64,000 bases of DNA from Craspedostauros australis (lineage: Eukaryota; Bacillariophyta; Bacillariophyceae; Mastogloiales; Achnanthaceae), in the NCBI GenBank assembly GCA_026770025.1, contig JAMXDE010000022.1:1146058-1210057 (forward strand), read 5' to 3'. The notes beneath the pieces are model-generated. The model saw only the letters and a program-made list of their open reading frames with translations. It did no database searches and had not been told where the DNA came from. The position numbers were made by a program, and so were the translations under genes. Positions 29,278-38,650 of this stretch are shown here, in pieces (position 1 is the stretch's first letter; the number at the start of each line of letters is the position of its first letter).

Positions 29278-30820
29278 CGTGAAGTTGAGCGTTGCGATGA
29301 TGCGGTCGTTGGTCCAATTTGCTAATATTATCGGACGAGTATTTTCCCGCAGCTCCCAGGAAAGTGGTCACACTTGGAAATGACTGCGCGATCCGCTGTG
29401 ATGTCGAAACGTTCGCCAGGATGTGACGGTGAATTTCTGCGCTTGTCGGAATTCGTCGGGATTGGAAGTGGTGCCGGATGGAAAGCGTCAGTGATGGCGA
29501 AGGTGTCAACGGTATCTCGAGTGGACTGTAGTTGGGTGATCTTGGATGACTGATTGATAAAAACACCCAACGGGACCAAGCGAATTTCCCGATTGACCAA
29601 ATGCGAAGACGATGAAAAATGTCAGTCAGGACCGTATGAATTTCCTGGTTGGATTATTTGTTGGCGCGCGACCCGAAGTCCGATGGATGACTGGGATGGC
29701 GAAGGAGTTGTGAACCGATGTGACGCGCCAGTGATTGTACGAACCGAAGGAATTCACAGCCAATCAGAAAGGTGGACTGAGCGCAAATGGGCGTTGTTGA
29801 TGGAATTGTTGTTATTTTGTTGGTCTTGAAAAACGATGAAACGTCGCGGATGGATTGCGCGTTGGATGGCCCTGCCCGTTCGGATTTCGTCTCTCCGAAC
29901 GCCGTATTCTCGCGCTTGTTCAGCTGTGCTCCACCAGGATGTGGTGCACCTTTGGTTTCACCCAGTTGGACCTTCGATCCAATCCGTGCCTCCTTTGAGT
30001 GCCACGAATCAGCTTGCTATACGTCTTTTAGATCTGGCAGCAGCTTGCCCGATGTACCTGATGCTAACAGGATTTTGCACGCTAATGAGCGCGGTGCCCC
30101 CCAGGTGCCAGCAACTGCTTTGATTCACCTGGTTCCACCACTCGCGTTTTCATCCAGCTTAAACCAGCCTTTCGGTGTCGTTAGACTTATTCGCGTGATA
30201 TTGCTATCAACACAATGCTAGCTTTACGGGTTGCTTCCGCGGTATCTCTACCGATCGCGTTTCTTCCCCAGTCAAGGGCGGACGCTAGTCCGGTTGGCAG
30301 TTATCTCTGCGTCCCTTTTGGACGTTAACCGATCTCAAGTACGGCTTAGACTTAGTGTTAACGACTGACCAGGTCGCGACAACTCACGGGGAGATTGCCG
30401 ATAGGTTTCAGAGGGCCTTTCCGCTCCAAGTTTTTACGTGTATCTTGCTTCACGGGCTTTCACCTTTGTCGATGCTGACCAGGCCAAGTGTTTACGTGTG
30501 TCTTGCTTCACGGGCTTTTATACCTTTGTCTTTTAGCTGACCAGCTATCGTAAGTAACGCAGTGATGCGGAACTTGGTTGTTGGAATGAATTACTCCGCC
30601 TGCGATATTCGCAACAGCGGGTGAGCCTTTCTGCACTTTAGCAGGGCAAAGCGGGTGTGGCGGCACGTAGCAATCTGCACACACGAGCAATTGGGTTCGT
30701 CGTCACGAACGCGTTGGACCTTTTCCGGATTCAAAGGGAAGGAGACAGCGTGATGTCACCAAGCAGCACAGCGCTTCAATTTTCGTTCATACACTCGATA
30801 GAGACTTGCGACTGTTAATC
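29278..30820 (-). other. COP-B 5' leader, ~1.5 kb, no ORF recognised
   Basis: The long stretch between 5' LTR and start codon has no convincing protein. It contains an imperfect ~40-bp direct repeat around CTTGCTTCACGGGCTTT (30434-30470 and 30492-30530). It may hold packaging or translation signals. Confidence 0.5.
30796..30820 (-). promoter_or_regulatory. COP-B primer-binding site, probably a half tRNA-Asn
   Basis: The + strand next to the LTR reads GATAGAGACTTGCGACTGTT followed by AATC at the LTR edge. It resembles a eukaryotic tRNA-Asn(GUU) from the end of the D arm to the anticodon stem, with loop CTGTTAA. In element sense the site therefore begins GATTAACAGTCGCAA. It would pair with an internal (5'-half) tRNA fragment, a priming mode known for Drosophila copia with tRNA-iMet. 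The tRNA identity is inferred from general tRNA structure. Confidence 0.5.
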
Positions 30821-31533
30821 TGATAATCAGCAATTACACACAGGACAAGAGGGGAGCACCAAACACTGCACTTACTACGCCGCCTGGGTGATCAATCCAA
30901 TAGGTGAAGTTGGAGATGTTTGGTGTATTTGGTTGTTGCTAAGTTAGTGTGTCAATTGATGATTGAGTTTGGATTATGAGATGATGATCTCCTATTTCTA
31001 ATGATGGTGCCTATTGCACGGTTGCTAACGTGCTGCTTGATTACCTCGTGGTTTATCTCGCAGTTTTTCCTAAAACATTGCCCAAGATGGCATGTTGATT
31101 TACACGATACTCCGTGTTATTCTCGCCTTTGGGTCTTTCTCCATCTCTCCTGGTCTTGCCTAATCTTGATCTCTGTTTGATCACATATGGGTTGATCCGT
31201 CTACGTCGACGGGGTGCATGCATCACCCCTGACGATGTTGTTCTGGATCCTAAGTATTGTTGCCACGTGCTCGATGATGCACTCGGCATGGCTAGACAGG
31301 TCAGCGTACCATGACTAAAACATAATCTCGATTCCGAGGATCACAATGACCGATCCTCTGACGTCATACGATGATGTCAGTGCCTACGTCATGTTCGATG
31401 ACCGTAGTGACCAAATATCAATCGTGTATCAAGACTCACTCGACTATACTCTCAAATCGAGTCGAATCAAAAAATAGTGAATCACGTTTCAGTCATGGGA
31501 GATGGGTACCTAATTTCGATCTAGATGTTGATA
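30821..31533 (-). repeat. COP-B 5' LTR (right copy)
   Basis: This is the 713-bp partner of the left LTR. Bases 31534-31538 (GCCGC) are the second copy of the target duplication. Confidence 0.95.
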
Positions 31534-32125
31534 GCCGCATACTCCGCTTCCATTGTAGAGAGGGCAATCTCTGTCTGAAGTTTCGACTTCCAGACAAGAG
31601 GACAGCCCCCAAGCTCGATGATGTAGCCTGTTCGAGATCGTGCTGCGTTGATTGAGCGATGGTCCTCACATCGATATAACCCACCGAAATCGGCATCCAC
31701 ATAGCAAGTCAGCTGCAGTTTCCCAGTTGGCTTGATGATCGTGCCTCGGTCGGATGTACCAGCTAGGTATCGCACCAGCATCTTCATTGCCTTGGCGTGT
31801 ATGCGTTTGGGATCGTTGCTGAATCGGGCGAGCTGGGATACTGCGAAAGCGATGTCCGGGCGAGTATTGGTTGCTAGGTAGAGTAGCATACCTACCACGG
31901 AGCGGTAATTCCAGTCTTCCGAATATGGCGGCTCGTGATCGTCGGCTCTGAGAGCTTGCTGGATGGTTGGTGTGGCATTCGGTTTACACTTCTCCATGCC
32001 GACCGTGTCGATGACGTTCTTGATGAGTCCGCGTTGAAGCATGTGCACCATGCCTGCTATTGGATCGTGCACCAGTTGGATGCCCAGGAATTCGGTGAAA
32101 GAGCCTTCCTTCTTCAGTTCAAATC
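31534..32125 (-). pseudogene. COP-C copia polyprotein, RT C-terminus and RNase H start
   Basis: Reading leftwards from ~32125 the frame gives FTEFLGIQLVHDP (end of the RT palm/thumb), then WNYRSVVGMLLYLATNTRPD, the RNase H start CYVDADFGG, and KLQTEIALSTMEAEYAA up to the COP-B border. The frame is open but the protein is cut at both ends: COP-B interrupts it on the left, and upstream (right) the RT catalytic part, integrase and gag are missing. About 47 unassigned bases separate it from the solo LTR at 32173. Confidence 0.85.
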
Positions 32126-32172
32126 ACTACTGTAGCTGGTAACAAAACTAAGTTCTCGTCTATTGATTTCTC

Positions 32173-32855
32173 TGTTAGGAATCGAGGGTACGACTCTGTC
32201 GAAGATACCCATGATTGCCGCAACTCCCAACACTATTCATCACACCTTTGGATATTATTCGTCACACCATTGAATATTATTCATTCCACCCACGATCCAA
32301 TTGACAAGTGACTGACCTCAGTCTTACCAAGTAAATCAGCCTGTCCCCCATGAATCGAGAAAAGCCACGACATCGGAAAACAGGATGTCCCAGCACCAAA
32401 CGCGGAATCATGATCAAACCAAATGTCAACGTCATGATGAAGGAAGATGGTGACTGACAGATTGGTGATCACCCCATCTGGAGATCAAGACACATGTCAC
32501 CCAGGGACTAGAACAATTCAGAAAGGGCATCAATCATGACACCAATCATAAAGTTTGATGTCAGGAGATCAGGAGAGAAACGCATGACTGTGGAATCGTA
32601 CCACAGTGAATGTAGATGATGATATGCATGACAAAATGCATGACGATGATGCCTGCGGATATGATCTCATGGATGCAACCGAAGATACATGATGATGAGA
32701 TGCATGAAAGCAACAGCATAACATGATGCTGATGCAGAAGATGCTATATGTGAAATGAAAGGCAAAGGAGCTGAAGAGAATGAGCTCACAGTTCTAAGAC
32801 AGTACGATCTAACAACCAATTAGTTCCTACTAACATTAACCCCGGATTTCCAACA
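32173..32855 (+). mobile_element. Solo LTR related to COP-A (683 bp)
   Basis: It begins TGTTAGGAATCGAGGGTACG and ends CCCCGGATTTCCAACA, matching the COP-A LTR ends in + orientation. A conserved GAGCTCACAGTTCTAAGAC box lies ~70 bases from the end. Flanking hexamers TTTCTC and TTACTC differ by one base, consistent with a decayed 6-bp target duplication. No coding sequence of the same family adjoins it, so it is a solo LTR left by recombination. Confidence 0.8.
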
Positions 32856-34466
32856 TTACTCCGTGCTCAGCTTCCTCGTTCCGTGCAGCAGCGCATTGGT
32901 TGTCCATCCACCCGCAACTACATCAAATACGTGAGCAACAACATGATCCCCAACTACCCAGTCGCCACCAAGGACATCCGGAATGCCGAGCGCATCTTTA
33001 GTCCTGATCTGGGATCACTCAAAGGCAAGACGGCACGAACCACATCGCCACGCGTGACTACAGAGATCGTCGCTCTACCTTCCTACGTCATGAAGGAGGA
33101 TCAAAACATCATCATCTCTGCTGACATCATGAAGGTCAACGGCATTCCATTTCTGGTCTCCATCGAGAAGCACATCAAGTTCGGGACTGTCACAAAACTT
33201 GATGCCGAATCGAACAAAGTCATCATCCCAGCGTTCATGGAGATCATCAAGACATACAAACAGCGAGGATTCATCGTCAACATGGTCCTCACCGATACCC
33301 AGTTTGCATCCATCCGCAGAGACCTCACACCAACAGGAGCAGGCATCAACATCACATCTCAAGACGAGCACGTCCCAGAAGTTGAGAGAGATATCCGCAC
33401 CATCAAGGAACGTGCACGCAGCACGTACAACTCGCCGCCATTCAAGCATTTCCCGCCAGCACTCATCATCGAAATGGTGTATCATGCAGTGTACTGGCTG
33501 AATATGTTCCCACACCACGACGGAATCTCTAAGTGAATGAGTCGAGCAGAAATCGTGGTCGGGCGCAAACTCGATTTTCACAAGCACTGCAAGGTCGAGT
33601 TCGGGACGTACTTGCAGACCCATGAGGAACATGACAACAGCATGCGACCCAGAACCGTTGGAGCCCTCGCTCTGCAACCATCTGGCAACAACCAAGGGGG
33701 ATACTTCTTCCACAGCCTGGTCACCAGAAGGCGTCTGCACCGCAGAAGCTGGACGGAGATGCCAATGCCAGACGCAGTGATCAATCACGTTCATGCCCTC
33801 GACAAGAAGTCAAGAGGCAGGAAGGACATGGTGTTCACCGACAGCTACAACAACCTTGTGATGCCAGTGTACGGTGGCAACGATGATGACGACCCCAACA
33901 ACGCGGATTATGATCCCGATGATGAATTTCAGGCCAGCGAGGAATCTCTGGATGCCGACAGTGAGTCTGATGATGAATCCGATGGGGACGAGGAGGAGGA
34001 CGACGATAATGACGACGATAATGACGACAGCATGTATCATCCAGAAGAAGATGATGCCAGCAGCAGCGACGACACCCGCGACAGCAACGACGATCCGGAT
34101 CCGGATGCCAACGTATTCGAGCCAATCGAAGAGGCTGTTGTCGAGCCAGCGGAAGCCGGCATACTCGATCCAATCGACGAGGTTGCGATCGAGCCAGCAG
34201 AAGCCAACATACTCGAACCAATCGAAGAAGCCGTTGCCGAGCTTGTTGCCGCACTCGTCGCTGGGCCAGAGCAGCCTGCTGAACCGCAACAAGTGGAAGA
34301 CACGGGCCAACGCACTCGCAGTGGACCGCAACCCGACTACCGCCACCTGCACAACCACAGTACCACCGAAACACAGGCCACAATGGTGCAGATGTCGGCC
34401 AACCCAAAGGATGAAGTCAAAGAAGAGACCACGGCGTACACATTCCTCACTGACCAAATAAATTGA
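32856..34466 (+). pseudogene. COP-D copia polyprotein, integrase and linker
   Basis: The frame opens directly after the solo LTR with LLRAQLPRSVQQRIGCPSTR, so its beginning was lost at that junction. A pre-integrase segment (NYPVATKDIRNAERIF ... LKGKTAR) is followed by an integrase core with ADIMKVNG, VLTDTQFAS and EVERDIRTIKERAR (D, D, E). A TGA at 33534-33536 breaks the frame after GISK, where intact relatives continue. Next come KLDFHKHC and a very acidic linker (nt 33870-34300) with repeated (E/D)PIEEA.VEPAEA units. A second TGA at 34464-34466 ends the piece. The product is non-functional. Confidence 0.85.
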
Positions 34467-36338
34467 AAGCAAGGGCTCAAGCTGTTCAACGAACGTGGAG
34501 AGGATGCCATTGGTAAGGAGCTGAGGCAGGTGCATGACATGGAGGGATTTGAGCCAAAGTATTGGCATCAACTGTCCAAGGACGAGCGTCGCAAGGTGCT
34601 GCGGTACCTCATGTACCTCAAGGAGAAGCGTACCGGTCTCATCAAAGGACGTGGATGCGCTGACGGCCGACCGCAGCGGCTGTACATGACCAAGGAGGAA
34701 ACCAGCTCTCCCACCGTCTCCCTTCTCGGACTGATACTCACTTGCGTCGTCGATGCCCATGAAGGAAGAGACGTCGCAACTGCCAACATCCCTGGAGCCT
34801 TCCTCCAGACCACATTCAACAAGGGTGAGGTTGTGCACGTCCTCATCGAAGGACGCATGGCCGAGCTACTCGCCAAGATTGCCCCTGATGTGTACAAGGA
34901 ATACGTACACCAGAAGCGAGGACGATCATCAATCTACGTACAGCTCACCAAGGCGCTGTACGGAACCCTCAAGGCCGCACTCCAGTGGTGGAAGGAGCTG
35001 ACGTCCACTCTCGTGGCGGAAGGATTCACCATCAACCCCTACGATTGGTGCGTGGCCAACAAGGATGTCAACGGCAGCCAATGCACTGTCGTATGGCACG
35101 TTGACGACCTGAAGATCTCTCGCAAAGACAGCTTGGTTGTTGATGATGTGCTCCATATGCTCAGCGAGGCGTACGGCAAGCACAGTCCGTTCACCGTCAC
35201 CAGGGGCAAGGTCCATGCATACCTTCGCATGAAGTTGGACTGCTCCGATCCCGACCAGGTGAAGATCAACATGAGCACATACATTGACGGCATCCTTGCA
35301 GGAGTTCCCGCAAACATGCATGGCAGCGCCACTTCCCCAGCAGCCGATCATCTGTTTGACATCAACGAAATTGACCCAGTCAAGCTGGATCCGGAGACAG
35401 CCGATCTGTTTCATCACATTGTGGCCAAGCTTCTGTTTCTGTGCAAGCGTGCATGACCAGACCTGCAGACCGCAGTGGTGCTCTTATGCACTCGTGTCAA
35501 GGCACCAGATGAGGATGATTACAAGAAGCTGGGCAGAGTCATCAAGTACCTCAGATCCACCAAGGACATGACCCTCGCCCTTGGAGGATCATCACTTCAC
35601 AATGTGCAGTGGTGGGTCAATGGATCGTTCGGTGTGCATGGCGACATGCCCAGCCACACCGGAGCATCCATGTCCACCTGCGCTGGAACCATCTACGGCG
35701 TATCATCCAAGCAAAAGCTGAACACCAAGAGCTCCACAGAAGCCAAACTCGTCGCCGTGGACGACATCATGCCGCAAGTGCTCTGGACCCGATACTTTCT
35801 CAAGGAGCAAGGCATCAAGGTGGAGCCAACCACCATCCATCAAGACAACCAAAGCACTATGTTGCTTGAGAACAACAGCAGGGGCTCAAGTGGAAAGAAG
35901 ACACGCCACATCAACATGCGCTACTTCTTTGTGAGTGACCGGATCAACAAAGGACAGATCTGTGTCACATACTGCCCGACCGACGACATGATTGGCGATT
36001 TCTTCACCAAGCCCTTGCAAGGCTCCAAATTCCGCAAGTTCCGTGACCTCATCCTCAACCGCACAGGAGACAATCCAAACATGGTCAAGACATACAAACA
36101 GGCCCTCATGGGATCGCAGGAATGTGTTGGTGCAGTTGACTCTGATCGGAACAATGCTGCCAGGACAGACACTGGACGGAGCAAGGACGTGCCCGTCATC
36201 CACAGATTTGATTCAACGGCTGGCAGTCATTACCACCACCAAGCTGCACATCACAAGGCAAACAGCAGCAAAGAGGCGAACAACAACAACAGACATGCAA
36301 ACAAGAAAAAGAGCACAACAGCTCATAATCTTGTGTAA
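34467..36338 (+). pseudogene. COP-D copia polyprotein, RT and RNase H
   Basis: After the TGA at 34464 the frame continues with KQGLKLFNERGEDA, the RT fingers GRGCADGRPQRLYM and TANIPGAFLQTTF, and VVWHVDDLKIS. HVDD replaces YVDD, a form common in one copia lineage. A third TGA at 35454-35456 sits after CKRA where an Arg is expected, a C-to-T change in CGA. RNase H then reads WWVNGSFGVHGD with the first catalytic Asp changed to Asn, followed by KSSTEAKLV, HQDNQSTML and GDFFTKPLQG. A Lys/Asn-rich C-terminal extension ends at 36338. No purine tract or 3' LTR could be assigned after the stop. The element is dead. Confidence 0.9.
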
Positions 36339-36888
36339 ACTATCTGATTACACCACCCACATCCATCACACAGCTCTGCCTCTGGTCTATCGCTTTGGTT
36401 CATTGCCGGGTTGGGACCGCTGCACACGTTGTTGTTTCAACATCGTGTGCCATCGCGGTCTATCACAGTGCATCATGATCCATTTCTTGTCACTGGCTCT
36501 CATTGCAGCCTGCCACATTCTGCTGCCTGTATCATCGTGGTTCTTCATGTCCCATCGTGTGTCATCTCCTGCAATTGTGGTTTATCGCGTCTCATCACGT
36601 GTTACTGTGTATATCATCGTGGTCCATCACACGTTAGTGCGGTCTTTCACCAGTTACTGTGTGTTCTCATTTGTTCCTGCATGATATCCCATGCTATTGC
36701 ATGCACTCACTATCCATCGTGGTTGATCACAATTGCATGGCATGTTGCTGCGTGTTTCATCGCGTGTCATCACGGTCAGTCGTGTGCGTGTGCGTTCGAT
36801 CGTGTTGGATCGCGTGCAATGTGATCCATCACGTGTCAACATAGTCTATCATGGTCTATCATGTGCAACTGTGGTCCATCATGGTCCA
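36339..36888. repeat. Degenerate satellite-like sequence
   Basis: Phrases such as CATCGTGGTCCATCA, CATCGTGTGTCATC and GTTACTGTGTATATCATCG recur irregularly. They resemble the ATCCATCATGGTC phrase of the 183-bp subtelomeric satellite. No period could be fixed. Confidence 0.4.
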
Positions 36889-36965
36889 TGTCAGGAATCA
36901 AGGGTGCAACTATGATGTGATACCCATGACTACTGCACCTCCCAATAATAGCGTTCAGAGTATTC
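36889..36965 (+). mobile_element. Partial LTR related to COP-A
   Basis: TGTCAGGAATCAAGGGTGCA at 36889, then GATACCCATGACTACTGCAC and CTCCCAATA, match the first ~75 bases of the COP-A and solo LTRs. The downstream end CCCCGGATTTCCAACA was not found, so the LTR is truncated. Confidence 0.6.
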
Positions 36966-37225
36966 CAAATCAACTCTCATTGATCACACTTGGACCACCT
37001 TATGGCCTGTCCTGCATCACATCCAATCATGTTCTGCTATGTGGCCTGGCCTGTCCCCACCCAACAACAAGTGTGAAGGAGGATTCTAACCACTGGGGAG
37101 GGATCTGCACATGGCCAGAGATGATGGACTGTAGACAAAGTATATATGAATGATGGCAAGGTGCTCTGATGGACAAGGGCACTTTGGCGCCACTTGAAAA
37201 CGAGGGCTTTGGGGTACGTATTGGC
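36966..37225. other. No gene recognised; probable LTR body or spacer
   Basis: No ORF or motif was recognised. It may be the diverged interior of the partial LTR. Confidence 0.4.
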
Positions 37226-37480
37226 ATTACTGAATGTGTGAATATCTCAGTCAAGGGCGTTGAGACAGATAGTGGCAGTGACTTCAACTGTGAGACCCAA
37301 CAATGGACCATGCTTAGCATTTGAGTGTGGCAATAGGCATCATGGAGTGGTCAGCAGAATGCACAATGTGTGAGAGACAACTCTAGGGGATTGTGCATGT
37401 GCGTGTGCATGAGCGTTGTTGGGATGTGTGAGTATCACGGTTGATGGTGTTGAGAGAGGGGGACTTGCTCCTCCTCCCCC
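37226..37480 (+). repeat. Isolated monomers of the 183-bp satellite
   Basis: GTGTGAATATCTCAGTCAAG, GTGACTTCAACTGTGAGAC, GAGTGTGGCAATAGGCATCA and GTGAGTATCACGGTTGATGG are phrases of the satellite that fills 51.4-57.6 kb. About 1.3 monomers lie here, some 14 kb internal to the main array. Confidence 0.6.
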
Positions 37481-37896
37481 TCTTATATCCAACCCCATTC
37501 TCCTAATTTTACATCTCGGACACGCTCCTGGAGAAGAACACACTAAAAAAACGAACGAAAGGACAGACGCGCAGCAAAACAAAACAAAAACAAAACGAAA
37601 ACAAAATCACCGCGAAATCACCACGCGGTGCCAAGCACGACAATGGCCACGGATTTTCTCTCCACGCGCAAACAATCATCACAACACCGCAGAATGTCGT
37701 TCCCCTCCATCAATCGGTCCCTCCCTACAACACTTCTACATGCTCATGAGGAGCTGGCACGATGGGCTCCACCTCTACACGCACGCAAGCACAAAGCCAC
37801 TGTCGGACCCACCATGCTGGACAGCATCAGCACCATCATCAACTCCGTCATCCACACTGTCATCCACACTGTCATCAACACCGTCATCAACATTGT

Positions 37897-37995
37897 CATC
37901 ATTGTCATGCCATCATTGTCATGCCATCATTGTCATGCCATCATTGTCATGCCATCATTGTCATGCCATCATTGTCATGCCATCATTGTCATGCC
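37897..37995. repeat. 14-bp tandem repeat CATCATTGTCATGC, seven units
   Basis: Seven near-perfect copies, preceded by looser GTCATC(A/C)ACA(C/T)T units (37845-37895) and followed by CAG repeats. Confidence 0.95.
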
Positions 37996-38073
37996 AACAA
38001 CAGCAGCAACAGTAGCAGCAGCAGGAATGACAACTCTGATATTGTGTCCAGATGTCAGCACTGATTAGACCGG

Positions 38074-38642
38074 TGTAGGCAGTGGTGAGATCGTGGGCTC
38101 TGGTTTGGAGGTAATTGTTATCGTTAGTTGTCGATTAGTTGGTTTGACTGTTGGTTGGTGAGTTTGATTGAACTCTCGGATTATGAGATGAGGATGAAAT
38201 GTTGTTCTGGACTGATTGCAACTTGCAGGGTCAGCAGCATCTCTCGTGTGAACGACCGTGATCATCATCATTCTGTTTGCATTCGTCGTGATGCGCCGCG
38301 TTATCGGCCATGAGCATCGTCGACATTCTGTTTGTTTCGGTCGCACTGTCCCGTGGTATTCTGGTCTTGGTCTTGCATTGCGACTGCACTCCGATATCGT
38401 ATTCGGTGGAGTTGATATCTGTCATCCGATTCCACGGTTGATTCGGATGCATTTATCGCGTGTTTTGTGTTATCGTGTTTTCGGACTCCCACACGATGGA
38501 CATTGTTGAGAAAATGTGGCGCGCAGTGATATCTTCGATTCGTGGATGATTCGATGATCAATTCATCATGATCGAAGGTTTGCTTCCGACACGATCGGGA
38601 AATTCCCGTGCCTTAAAGTTAAGTCACTGGAATAATCCCACA
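38074..38642 (-). mobile_element. Putative 3' LTR of COP-E
   Basis: In element sense TGTGGGATTATTCC starts at 38642, right after a CAAGGGAG purine tract and ten bases after the COP-E stop. A matching far end would be CCTACA at 38074, giving 569 bp with TGTGG/CCTACA ends. The left border is a guess because no second copy exists in the window. Confidence 0.45.
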
Positions 38643-38650
38643 CTCCCTTG

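Larger units (their letters stand above)
23081..31533 (-). mobile_element. COP-B: intact Ty1/copia element nested in COP-C
   Basis: The element is 8453 bp in minus orientation with 713-bp LTRs at 23081-23793 and 30821-31533. It carries one 1819-codon polyprotein and a long (~1.5 kb) leader. The target duplication is GCCGC (23076-23080 and 31534-31538). Removing the element and one GCCGC restores the COP-C reading frame across the site, which fixes both borders. The LTRs begin TATCAACATC and end TGATTATCA in element sense, so the 5' end is TA and not the usual TG. Two transitions separate the LTRs (23696/31436 and 23778/31518), so insertion was recent. Confidence 0.95.

Noticed and set aside
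30796-30820. A genuine tRNA gene
   Set aside because: Only the D-arm to anticodon part is present, ending exactly at the LTR edge; the 3' half is missing, as expected for a primer-binding site.
30821-31533. COP-B LTRs as a segmental duplication
   Set aside because: Target duplication, polypurine tract, polyprotein orientation and restored COP-C frame show they are LTRs.
37897-37995. Regular 14-bp repeats as a protein-coding His/Cys repeat
   Set aside because: Pure tandem repeat with no conserved flanking frame.
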